A stretch of 64,000 bases of DNA from Selaginella tamariscina (lineage: Eukaryota; Streptophyta; Lycopodiopsida; Selaginellales; Selaginellaceae). The notes beneath the pieces are model-generated. The model made no database searches. It saw only the letters and a list, made by a program, of their open reading frames with translations, and was not told the DNA's origin. This document shows, piece by piece, positions 13,614 through 24,401 of the stretch. The stretch lies in contig PUQB01000590.1 of NCBI GenBank assembly GCA_003024785.1, positions 48,465 to 112,464 on the forward strand. The letters run 5' to 3'. Made by a program: the position numbers and the translations under genes. The stretch's first letter is position 1; every line of letters starts with the position of its first letter.

Positions 13614-13891
13614 CGTGAAAATGGGAATATAAAATAAATTACTAATTAATACTTAAGTTTTAATTATTAATTAATCATTTAATTAATATGTAATTAAGCC
13701 TTAAATATTAATTAATTAATTAATTAATCCTTCAATAACCTTACTTAGTAAGGAATATTCCTAAAATATCTTAGAATATTCATATTATTCTAAAAATAGT
13801 TTACAATAATGAAGAAATACTATCAAACATAATTACAAATGAAATCATTTTCTTATCAACATGTTAATTTTTTATAAATACTTTCTTTCTA

Positions 13892-14856
13892 TCATACAAA
13901 GAAATCTTTCATTTTGTCTAAATCATCACTCTCCGGATTAATCAAATCATTTTGGTCAATATCTTGATGTTGTTGCCACCACTTAACACTCTCACGAATG
14001 CAATTGGGAGTTGCCATCCTTGTTAATACATAAGATGTGATAAGAGAAGGTCTGCATAAAGGCTCATCTAAAAACTGACGTTCCTTAAGAATAATATTAT
14101 AAAGCGCCCGGTTGCTATCCTTCATTTTATAAAATTCAATATCACGAGAAAGAAAAGCTTCAGGAAATGTATGATACGGTGGATACTGCTCACAAAAATT
14201 TTCGAGATTCTTCTTTCTGAGGCACGTATCCAAGTAGTTCACTAGCTCATCCATGATATCGGTATCAGAATATGGATCGAAAGTGATTGGATGAATACAA
14301 GCAATGTTTTGGTTGAGCATAGCCTTCTGAGGAGAGTCGTCTACTACTAAGATATGTGCATTCTTCGTTATCCTTAAGCGACTGATCTCCCCATGAGTCC
14401 CAATTATTCTTTCATTCTTGAAGAAGTATGGCTTGCTTTCCTTTCTTATATTGTGAAATTCGAGAGGTTTATAACATATTCGCTGGTCAAAAATCCAATC
14501 TTTACGAATCACCTCTTCTGCAACACTACAATGTTTCTTAAGTAAATTCAACAGCGGTGTTAAGTTATGAATCTGCATGCATGACCAAATCCCCACAAGC
14601 GCACCCATCTCCTTAAGCTTTTGAAAGAGACGATCCAACCCTGGACGAAAAATAATATCATATCGAAATTTACCATGACAAGGAATGAAATCTCCTTGTT
14701 TGATTTCTGTTTTTCTATCCTGGGCCTTTGTCGATGAAGCAGAACACCATTGACATCCAACAACACAATATGGCCATGAGTAACATGAGATAGCGTTGCC
14801 TCTTGAATACTTTGCAAATCACTTGTTTGCTCCCTTTCACATTTATCCGTTGCCAC
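13892..14856 (-). CDS. FCP1/NLI-like HAD phosphatase-fold protein
   Basis: The protein resembles the FCP1 homology (NLI-interacting factor) domain of HAD-superfamily CTD phosphatases. From the N-terminus there is LLDVNGVLLHR (motif I region), then a RPGLDRLFQ segment, a VGIWS block, a lysine-bearing mid-region (KPYFF) and VVDDSPQKAML near the expected motif IV, followed by a helical tail to the stop at 13892. In active enzymes motif I is DxDx(T/V). Here the second Asp position is Asn (DVNG), as in some plant relatives, so catalysis is doubtful. One single-base frame change near 14725-14735 separates the first about 43 codons from the rest; it could be an assembly indel. It lies inside the DNA transposon, downstream of and parallel to the ParB-like gene, so it is either a captured host gene or a working part of the element. 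Confidence 0.7.
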
Positions 14857-15315
14857 TATTCGTTGCCTATCCCTTCATCATTTAATTGTACATCATCCTT
14901 ACAAGATTCAGATATTGCATGCGCTGAAGAAATTGATTTCGGAATGAAGCCAATAAAAATGATGATGCAAAAACTGAAGTGGCCCCCATGGTAACGATGT
15001 TTTGAGCTGCATTATTATCCATTTCCTGCATGAACTCTGTCATTCTGACATGTGGCACAAGAAATTGTCGCCAAACCCCTCTCTTACCTCATGGCAATGC
15101 TGAAAATCCATGTTCTCAATTATTTCATTACATCTGCAAAATGATAATTAGCTGACCTTAAAATTATCAAGGTATATTATTTACCTTGTTAATGTGTGAC
15201 CCATGTTTGAACTAAAAGCTTCATTAATCCTTGAGAATTTATTTTCTGTACAAATATAAAAGAAATATACAAAAATGCCTTATGTTACACTCATTTACAA
15301 CTATTCATCACTCTA

Positions 15316-18300
15316 TCAATTCATTATCAATTCTTCTTCGCTATTACCTTCTGAATGAGGCGAAGAAGGTCTAAGCCGCTTGTGAGATGGTTCAAGATCT
15401 TCTGCATCTTCTATTGATGTTTCCATGGGTCCTGGAGTGTGCGAATGTTCTGTACTCCTCGAGATAACTTCCGGTCTAATATCTGATTGATGTTCGTTCT
15501 CAGACTCCGAGATTGAACCAGATTCACCTTCAGAGCTATCGCACTTATCTGGAGGGAACTTTCTCAAATACGCCTTTATGGATTCGTTGGGGTACTCAGT
15601 TGAGACCCAATCTATCCACTTGTTCAGGTCCTCAACCATGGTCTTATCCTTTCAACGGCAAACACACATGTATGCCGAAGGTAACACTCCTTCAAGACGG
15701 ACCCCCTAGTGCAGTAGTCAAAAACCCACGCATCACTGTGAGGACCCCTGATCAAGTTGACGATGCTCCGTGCCGCTTGACTTGTAATGTTTGGATAACG
15801 TACATTGCCGAATACGTCACTCATACCTATCGGTGTATCGGATGGAGGTTCAGGGCCGTTGGAGTGCAAACAGATGCCTGGCCAGTCATTTGGAAGCTTG
15901 AAATTGTTTGGCGCATTCCTAACAACCAAGTGAACAACGTATCAATGCACTTGGGATTAGCATCGTTCATATAAAATCCTGTCCAACGATGTCTATTCTT
16001 CTTGGCGAAGGCGAAGGCAAAAGTATCGGTGACATGAGCAAGAATCAAGAAATAAATACCTGAAAAAGTAGGTATCAGTGAAGAGCGCAAGCATGAATTC
16101 AATAATAAATACCTTCTATGTATATGCTTGCACGGCTAAGTTTCTCCACCAGATCCTCTAGTGCCCTATCTGTCGAAAGATTTTTTGACACCCGCCGATC
16201 CATCACGAACAATTGAAACGGTTTCCTACAAGCAGTGATGTTACCCCATAAAGTCTCCGAATCTAACAACAAACATCTGTAGGGCTTGTCGTGATTCGTA
16301 GCATCCTCCTTTATAAGGTTCAATTCGGTTCTCCGCTGCTGAAGGACTGCCATAAGAGAAGGCGTCATCCCAATGTTCTCCTTTTTGGCGTTGGCGTGCA
16401 ATAGATTCTTGCCTAGATCTTCCGATTGGTTCACCCATTCGACAAGCATATCATCGTTCGTCACATGCAAATATTTGCTACCTCTTCATATGTTGAAGTC
16501 GAGGTCCAACCCAGTTTGTGGCAGTGTATTCCCAACCACTCCTTGAAATGCCTGACCGTCTTCAACTCCATTGCCTTGAGATGAAAAGGAGAGGTTGGGC
16601 TGCTGTTATTAATTTGTAGTTTGCCATCGATCACCAAATCAGCCAAGACTTCCATCTCCTCCATCGTTGTTCCATTTAAAGGCTTCAACCATGTGAGCTT
16701 GAAATCGTTGTCTACATCCTTTGTAGATTGAACAGACTTAGCCTTCGGCGTCTTACTGGGTTTCTTTGCAGACTTTTCTGAGGGCTCCCCTTCACTTGTC
16801 TGCTTCTTCTTCAGTGTTCCTTTTGAAAAGGATTCCATAATCCCCAACCATTTGGCAAAGATCCTATCTTCGGGGCAAGAAATCAACATCATCAGAAATG
16901 ATGTTTCCTTCCCGCCCACCTGGGCAAAATCAACTGCTGCAATTTCTTCAACTCTCTGAGGAAAAAGACAGATTAATATACCGGCGAGATAAATCCCGCC
17001 CAAACAATTTGCTTACCCGGTATTCCGCAGATTGTGTATTCCCTGCGGTAGCTCTTTGTGGTCGCTGAAGAGATTCCCACACGGCTCGCGTGTGTTTAAA
17101 CTTCTCCCATATTTTGCTGTTGTAGTGGTTGGTGTCGGCAGCGTCCCATTCCGCCGATAACTTATGGTACTGCTCGATTGTGAGATTCGGCTTAGCTAAA
17201 AACGCCGATCTTTTTGTCAGCTTCTCACGGGTATGCTCGGAAAGTTTTGTTGCCATCGTTCCTTTGTTGTGTTCATCGAGAAGTCGTTGGGCTGCCGTTA
17301 TTGTGTGCTGGCCACTAATGATGTAGTACTTGATAGATCTTTTATTCTCCGTCTGAATCTTCATGAGTTGTTCTGGTGTTGTGATCCAGACTTTGTCAGC
17401 ACCCTTCCTTCTTTCATAGTATGGACACAAAACAGCATTATGTGGAACGGTATAAGAATTGTCGTCCTTCATCTTCTCCATGAGCTCAGCTACACGTTCC
17501 TGGTTGAGTGGCCTGTAATTGAAGTTTGGGTTGACGCTGCAATATTTAACCCTACAAGGATAAATCTTATCATCCAACATCATTTCCTTGTGACTTATTG
17601 CAGCATGAGATGCCACAGGTGCAGCTGACAAAAACGATTGATGATTTTCTTTTGCGATCCGAATCAACATGTGTGATCCCCGACTGCAGCTGTTCTAGTG
17701 TTCTCGGCACACTCTTCCAGCTCCCGAAGCTTCCTAAGCAAATTGAACGTGATCTGTAGAGAACCTGAGACCGAGCCACCCTCTCAATCTCCTTATGATG
17801 TCGCTGTGTTCTTCTTCAATGTGAAGAGGGAAGATTGCTCCACTTGCTGATTTTCTGTATTGTGAAGCAATATCTCCTGACAATACACCTACTCGATGAG
17901 TCTGAAGATCTTCGAAGTAGACATCCAGATGGATCCCCTCCATAGATGGGCTTTCGTTGAGTTGAAGAAGAACTCCAAGGTCAACATCATTAGTGAACAC
18001 GTGAACGTCATTATCCACAAGTCGACAAAACCACCCGAGATTAATGTTGTAACTGACGACCTCTGGATCCGAGAACGTGACATTGGATGGAACAAGGCAT
18101 ATCTGTCGAGCATCGTCCAATCTGGGTTCGCAGCCTGCTTTCGGGTGCTTGACTAGCGAATCTACTTTCCATTGTTTTGCTTGTCCATGAGATGTGACAG
18201 AGGTTAATTTGACAGCAACCATGGTTGCTCCAATGCGCTTCCCATTTATCTTAAAATATGGCCAAGTTGATTCCAGAATCCCCCTGCCCATCTCTTCTCC

Positions 18301-18417
18301 TGCTCTTGTCTTTAATGTCACTCAATTCCACATCTGAATACAAAAATGATTAGTTCAAGTATCCGAGTATAACAGATTTTATTTTAATTCTTACCCAGAA
18401 TTTGACGACGACTCCAT
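15316..18417 (-). CDS. ParB-like plus DNA-methyltransferase-like multi-exon protein
   Basis: Read leftward, a short first exon may start at 18417 (MESSSNSG, donor at 18395). An N-terminal region of unknown type follows (about 17734-18321). Then comes a ParB/sulfiredoxin-like segment (about 16990-17670) with NPNFNYRPLNQERVAEL and YYIISGQHTITAAQRL, where ParB proteins have R..ELAESI and G(E/Q)RR. A lysine-rich linker follows (about 16750-16830), then a mid-region with LLLDSETLWGN. The C-terminal segment (about 15640-15930) includes DAWVFDYCTRGSVL and CVFAVE, resembling motif I (FxGxG...AVE) of DNA N4/N6 methyltransferases. An acidic tail ends at 15316. The methylase motifs are degenerate, so activity is unlikely. 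Exon joins are uncertain and a few frame changes are present. It is the gene immediately downstream of the larger palindrome array. Domain calls are by eye. Confidence 0.5.
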
Positions 18418-18559
18418 ACTAATGACTCGATCTCCTTGTTTGATCAAATCGTCCTTCTGCAAAATAATACACTATAAATATAAATTATATAAAAACGCAC
18501 ACACACTTGTATAAACCCGAATATACAAAAATAATACACAGAGAGAAGTAGACGTAATT

Positions 18560-18646
18560 AACTGTCCGAAGCTCACATTTGTGTTAGTGCAAAAGAAAGA
18601 TAACATTTCGTTTTAGAACCACCACAAATGTGAGCTCTGGACAGTT
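18560..18646. repeat. Short inverted repeat upstream of the ParB-like gene
   Basis: Arms AACTGTCCGAAGCTCACATTTGTG (split here as AACTGTCC then GAAGCTCACATTTGTG, 18560-18583) and 18623-18646 are reverse complements with a small mismatch, loop about 39 nt. It lies between the first exon of the ParB-like gene and the palindrome array. It could be a regulatory hairpin or a tiny foldback insertion. Confidence 0.7.
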
Positions 18647-18754
18647 TTACATAGATTCCTAGCTTTTACTCGAAATATTATGATAAGATGATAAAAGTAA
18701 ATAAAATGAGATATGCAACTTATATATACTAATACACATATATATTCACATGGA

Positions 18755-20345
18755 AATTAATCTCGCCACCCCTTCAATGCCTCCTGAAAGAGTGGGCGGG
18801 ATTAATCTCGCCACCTTTCTGGAGGCCTTGAACGGGAGTGCGGAATTAATCTTGCCACCCTTCTCGGTCTCAGAGAGAACTGGGCAGGATTTATTTCTCA
18901 CACCCCTTCAGTGACTCCAGAAAGGAGGCGGGATTAATCTCGCCCACCATGTAAGTGATGGTTAAATGAATTTCCCCACCCTTCCCAATTCTCTCCATTG
19001 GTATGTTGAAAACCTTCTACGTCTCAGACAGAAACGTTTGGGATTGGTCCGACTCACCAATGGAGAAAAAAAGGAAGGGTGGCGGGATTCATTCCTCCAA
19101 CAGGCATTGAAGACTCGGCGGGATTAATCCCGCCGCCCAGGGCCTTCACTCGGTCCCTATGCGGCGGGATTAATCCCGCCGGACGCCAATTCCTCGCGGA
19201 ATCGGGCGGGATTAATCCCGCCGCCTAGGCACTTCAGCAGGCCAATGGCGGCGGGATTAATCCCGCCCGATTCCGAGCAGGGAATTGGCGTCCGGCGGGA
19301 TTAATCCCGCCTCCCAGGCCCTTCACTCGGGCCTTAGTCGGCGGGATTAATCCCGCCGAACGCCAATGCCCTGTGCGAAATCTTGCGGGATTAATCCCGC
19401 CGCCTAGGCCCTTCAGGCAGGCCAATGGCGGCGGGATAAATCCCGCCCGATTCCGCGCAGGGCATGCGTACGCGGCGGGATTAATCCCGCCCACCATGTA
19501 AGGGATGGTGAAATTAATCCCACCACCCTTCTCAGTTCCCTCCATTGGTATTTTGTAAACCTTCTCCGTCTCAGACAGAGTTAGTCGGGATTGATTCAAC
19601 ATACCAATGGGGTAATGAAGGTCGGAGATTAATCCGCCACCGGGTAATGAAGGTTCGGAGGCTAATCCCGCCGCCCTCTCGTAAATCATGCGCTCACACA
19701 TATATATTGGCTGCGGCATTTTTGAACAGGGATGGGTGGGGGCGGGATTAATCCCGCCGCTTATATCCTGCGGAAGTGCCTGAGCGGCGGGATTAATCCC
19801 GCCGCCCTCCGCGAAGGGCATGAGCGTGGGGCCGGATTAATCCCGCCGTTCATGTCCTGCGTGAATTCCCTGGCGGCGGGATTAATCCCGCCGCTCTACG
19901 ACAAACCGAAGAGCGGCAGGATTAATCCGCCGCCCATGGCCTGCGTGAGGGGCCTCGGCGGCGGGATTAATCCCGCCGCCCATCCCCTGTAAATGCCCTG
20001 CGCGGAATCCGGCGGGATTAATCCCGCCCATTAGAACCTTCACACAGGCCATTGCCGGCGAGATAAATCCCGCCGCATTCCGCGCAGGGCATGGGTGAGC
20101 GGCGGGATTAATCCCGCCGCCGAGGCCCCTCACGCAGGCCATGGGCGGCGGGATTAATCCCGCCGCTCTTCGGTTTGTCGTAGAGCGGCGGGATTAATCC
20201 CGCCGCCCATAGCCTGCGTGAAGGGCCTCGGCGGCGGGATTAATCCCGCCGCCATGGCCCCAACCATATAGCGGCGGGATTAATCCCGCCGCCGAGGCTA
20301 TAAACCTATAGCGGCGGGATTAATCCCGCCGCTCGAGGGGCTTAG
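18755..20345. repeat. Palindrome array 1 (GGCGGGATTAATCCCGCC)
   Basis: About 20 near-exact copies and several variants of the 18-bp palindrome GGCGGGATTAATCCCGCC, most regularly between 19119 and 20330. Copies often begin every 40-47 bp (for example near 19121, 19162, 19207, 19248, 19295, 19340, 19385), close to four helical turns. The outer part (18755-19100 and 19500-19680) is more decayed. Many copies extend the palindrome to GCGGCGGGATTAATCCCGCCGC. Spacers are 20-28 bp, GC-rich and themselves repeated in both orientations. The array lies upstream of the leftward ParB-like gene. Frames through it read as repeated GGGINPA-like peptides, which is a by-product of the repeat. Confidence 0.9.
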
Positions 20346-21041
20346 CGAGATAAAAACACACACATATATATGTGTGTGTGTATATATATATATTATGTAT
20401 GTATGTATGTATGTATAGGAGTGTACGTGTGTGTGCAAGAGATAGATAAATAAATAAAATTATACAGTACTGGTACACCTAATATATGTGTGTACATAGG
20501 TATATATATGTGTGTATATGTATATCGTGTGTATGCGTGTGAGCGAAACAAATAAAATCATACAGATAAACAAACACACACACACACATATATATACACA
20601 GGAGTGTGCGTGTGTGTGCGAAAGATAAAACTAATAAATAAATAAAATTATACAGATAAACACACACATATATATGTGTGTATATAGATATATAATCTAT
20701 AGAGAAAGAGAGAGAGTCTGTGAATATATAAGCATATATATAAACTAGTGTTGTATGTATGTATATATGTATATAGGTATATATATATGTGTATATGTAT
20801 ATTGTGTGTATGCGTGTGTGAGCGAAACAAATAAAATCATACAGATAAACAAACACACACACACACACATATACATACACAGGAGTGTGCGTGTGTGTGC
20901 GAGAGATAAAACTAATAAATAAATAAAATTATACAGAAAAACACACATATATATATGTGTGTATATAGATATATAACCCATATGAATATATAAGCATATA
21001 TATAAACTAGTGTTGTATACTATTTGTTAATATGCATTGAT

Positions 21042-21091
<50 letters not shown>

Positions 21092-21151
21092 GCAGTGCGC
21101 GTGTGTGTGGGAGAGATAGATCAATAAAAAAAAATTTACAGATACTGGTAC

Positions 21152-21223
<72 letters not shown>

Positions 21224-21401
21224 GCAGTGTGCGTGTGTGTGGGAGAGATAGATCAATAAAAAAAATTTACAGATACTGGTACACATTATATGTATGTATA
21301 TGTATATAGGTATATATATAAGTGTATATGTATATCGTGTGTATGCGTGTGTGTGCAGAGATAAAACTAAATAAATTTATACGCACACTCCTATACATAT
21401 A

Positions 21402-21432
<31 letters not shown>

Positions 21433-21440
21433 GATCTCAC
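20346..21440. repeat. Microsatellite and minisatellite tract
   Basis: Mixed AC/GT, TA and TGTA repeats are organised as longer tandem units. A unit of about 280 bp occurs at about 20490-20760 and again at about 20770-21020, and a shorter unit of about 125 bp occurs at about 21055-21170 and 21180-21300. No coding potential. It is part of the DNA transposon between the two palindrome arrays. Confidence 0.8.
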
Positions 21441-22038
21441 CTGTGTGCACAGCCGCCGCCGCCGATTTCACAGCCGCCGCCTCTTGAAACCCTAAGAATA
21501 TACCTAAACCCTAAAGGAATTAAATATATATTAACCCTAATAAAATATTCCTTCTGAGAATATACTTAAACCCTAAAAAGAATAAAATAAGATTCGTCCT
21601 AAACGAATATTCTTTCATTATATTATTAGCGCGTGCGTGTGCGTGGGTGTATCACATACACCTCAAAAATAAATCATGCAGGGATTTAACATGTGTGTGT
21701 CCATGAGAGTGTTAAAGTTTCATGTGTATCAATACATACATACACATTGCATATATTAATACACATAATATATACATACACACGTGTATACACACAGACA
21801 TACACACATATTAGTACATAATATTAGAGAGACCGAGTACATATTATAGATCATGCATGGTGTATATGTTTGAGAGAAGAGAGACAGTACATATTAACAT
21901 GGATCATGCATGGTGTGTATGTATGAGAGAAAAGAAAGTACACATATATACATACAGAGTACACATATATACATGCACACGTGTATACACACAGACATAA
22001 TACATATTACATGAGTAAATTCATTGTGTTACATATTA

Positions 22039-22075
22039 GGTTTAGGGTTTAGGGTTTAGGGTTTAGGGTTTGCTC
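22039..22075 (+). repeat. Interstitial TTTAGGG telomere-like repeat
   Basis: Five or so tandem copies of the plant-type telomere unit TTTAGGG. Further single AAACCCTAA units (telo-box-like) lie near 21486-21600. In plants such units occur in promoters of growth-related genes or as interstitial relics. Here they lie between the two palindrome arrays. Confidence 0.85.
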
Positions 22076-22322
22076 CCAACAAGCTTAATATAAATATTAC
22101 ACATGTAAATTCAATGTGTTACATACAGTTACACATATTGAGTACATATATCATACATGCGTTGAACATGATGTTTTCAATAAAGAAGCAATCTATTTCT
22201 TCAGTTTGGTTTAGGGTTGTGCATGTGTGTGCATATGTGTTTTTGTAAGTTCTTGTAATGCGTGTGTAAATTTATGATTGTGTTTATATATGTGTGCAAA
22301 ACAAACATCGAATAATTAAGAA

Positions 22323-22760
22323 AATAATATTAATAAACACACTAGGAACATATTTTAATTATACATAATAATATATGATTTTATCTAATATATAGCCATA
22401 TATAGTTTTAATAATATATATTAATTTAATATGATAAAAAGGTTTAATATTGAAATATTCTTGAAATAATAAGAAATTAATTGAGAAATCCCATTAATAT
22501 ATACAAATGTAAATTAAGTACTCAAATAATTAACTAAATTAATTATCATAATCATGTTTAATATTGGAATATTCTTGGAATAATAAGAAAATAATAAAGA
22601 ATATCCCATTAATATAAAGAAGATTAATTACTCAAGTAATTAAGGAAATGATATTAATATATATTTATTAAAACTATATATGACTATATATTAGATAAAA
22701 TGATGTATTATTATGTATAATTTAAAATATGTTCATAGTGTGTATTAATTTAATATTGAT
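22323..22760. repeat. About 100-bp inverted repeat with duplicated interior
   Basis: Arms at about 22323-22425 and 22651-22760 are close reverse complements (shared blocks include CATATTTTAATTATACATAATAAT and ATCTAATATATAG, each only partly quoted here). Between and beyond them a GTTTAATATTGGAATATTC block occurs four times (about 22460, 22555, 22766, 22889), so a unit of about 325 bp has been duplicated (22330-22640 and 22655-22975). It may be a MITE-like or foldback insertion inside the larger transposon. Confidence 0.7.
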
Positions 22761-23039
22761 AATAAGGTTTAACACATGAATATTCTTGAAATAATAACAA
22801 ATTAATTGAGAAAATCCCATTAATATATACAAATGTAGAATAATTACTGTAATAATTAAGAACAAGACTAATTTAATTATGATAATCAGGTTTAATATTA
22901 GAATATTCTTCAAATATTAATAAAATATTAAAGAATATCCCATTGATACTAGAAATGAAAACTAAATACTCGAGTAATTAAGAAAATAATAATAATAAAC
23001 AGACTATGAATATATTTTAAATGATACATAATAATATAT

Positions 23040-23650
23040 CAATTTATTTATTGTATAAGTATATATTTATATATATATATATAATATAATATACTTGAAT
23101 ACTAAGAATGTAGAATATAGTCTAAAATTTCGTAATATTAAACAGCTTGAATCACTTGAATAACATTAAATGCAATTTTAAAATACTCATTGGAACTGGA
23201 GAGTATATATGTCAGAGTGTCGGATATTTGTGTCAACTCATCTTAAATTTTATTTTCTGTTCTTTTAAAAAATTTGAATTTTCTGACATATGTATTGTCG
23301 GTTTGACATGTAAATTTGAAAATGCATTTAATTCCCACTCAAATTCAGATCTGGTTCTTTCTCCGGCAAGGGTTTCTTCATTTCTGTATTTTTCACTCTT
23401 TAGATCTTCTTTTTTCTTCATAGTGATCATCTCAGGGCGAGATTAAATTGGGTGCTATTCTTTATAGGAAAGCACGGCGCCTTCAGTGCTGTTTACAAGT
23501 AAGTATTATAAACAAATTTAAAAATACTTATAAAGATTCACTCTCTTACATTCTCTCTTAAAATTACAATTTAGGGGTTTAGGAATGCATTAGGATTATA
23601 ATATATTTCGTTAGGGATTTATCCCGTTTAAATATCCTTTTAACTTAATA
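23040..23650. other. AT-rich region before array 2, possible 5' leader
   Basis: Contains TA runs and a TC-rich stretch with a GGGTTTCTTCATTTC-like segment near 23365-23390, a composition common in plant 5' leaders. A possible donor (AAG|GTAAG-like AAGTAAG) lies near 23498. No protein family is recognisable in the 99-codon frame here. It may be noncoding leader sequence of the rightward transposase-like gene. Confidence 0.3.
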
Positions 23651-23654
23651 TTCT

Positions 23655-24270
23655 AGGTTAACCGGGCCGGCGGGATTAATCCGGCCATTTCTTTTTGGCC
23701 TCTTCGAAGAGGTGGCGAGATTAATCCCGCCACCATCTCCCGGGCAATGCTTCTCCGCCACTGAAAAAGAGTGGCGGGATTAATCCCGCCGATAACCTTC
23801 TCAACTGATGAAGAGTTACCAGAATTTATTAGAAAGAGTTGTCGGCGGGATTAATCCCGCCAACCATTTTAGGAGGCAGGGAAGGGGTGGCGAGATTAAT
23901 CTCGCCACCACTTCCCTGTTTTAAAGATTTGGGGACAGGATTTATCCGAGATCTCTTTGAAATCATAGTTTTGGAGAGAGTTATGTGCGGGTTTAATCCC
24001 GCCACCCATTCTCCGTCGTAAGAATTGTGGGGGGATTAATCCCGCCTTGGACTCCCTCCGACAAGGAAGAGCCGGCGGGATTAATCCCGCCGCCTCTTCC
24101 TCCTCGGGGGGAGCCGGCGGGATTATTCCCGCCGACTCTCTCCGGCGAGGATGAGTCGGCGGGATTAATCCCCCGACTCTCTCCGAAGGGGTTGAGTCGG
24201 CGGCGGATTAATCCCGCCGACCGTTCCTCGTCGGAGGGATTCGTGGGCGGGATTAATCCCGCCCATCAGT
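23655..24270. repeat. Palindrome array 2 (same 18-bp palindrome)
   Basis: About 12 copies or variants of GGCGGGATTAATCCCGCC, near 23665, 23710, 23772, 23840, 23886, 23984, 24028, 24072, 24114, 24155, 24196 and 24243, the last seven spaced about 41-47 bp. Some copies carry paired changes in both arms: the one near 23886 reads GGCGAGATTAATCTCGCC, still a perfect palindrome. It lies directly upstream of the rightward transposase-like gene, mirroring array 1 in front of the leftward gene. Confidence 0.9.
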
Positions 24271-24401
24271 TGTATTAATCAAACATGAGATATTATCTCT
24301 AAACATAATTATGTTATTGCATATGCATATTATTAAGTAACCGTAATTCAGATTTCTTAGAAATATTGCATAAACAGATGTCATAAATAATACAATTATT
24401 T

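Noticed and set aside
19234-20142. Open frames encoding GGGINPA repeats on both strands
   Set aside because: They are the translation of the GC-rich palindrome itself; the palindrome reads the same on both strands, so symmetric frames are expected.
18755-20345. CRISPR-like array
   Set aside because: Repeats of 18-26 bp with 20-28-bp spacers resemble CRISPR spacing, but the repeats are full palindromes, spacers recur and invert, no cas gene is present and the context is a plant nuclear transposon.
20479-20981. Open frames rich in His, Thr, Ile, Tyr and Val
   Set aside because: Translations of AC/GT/TA microsatellites, with no independent coding evidence.
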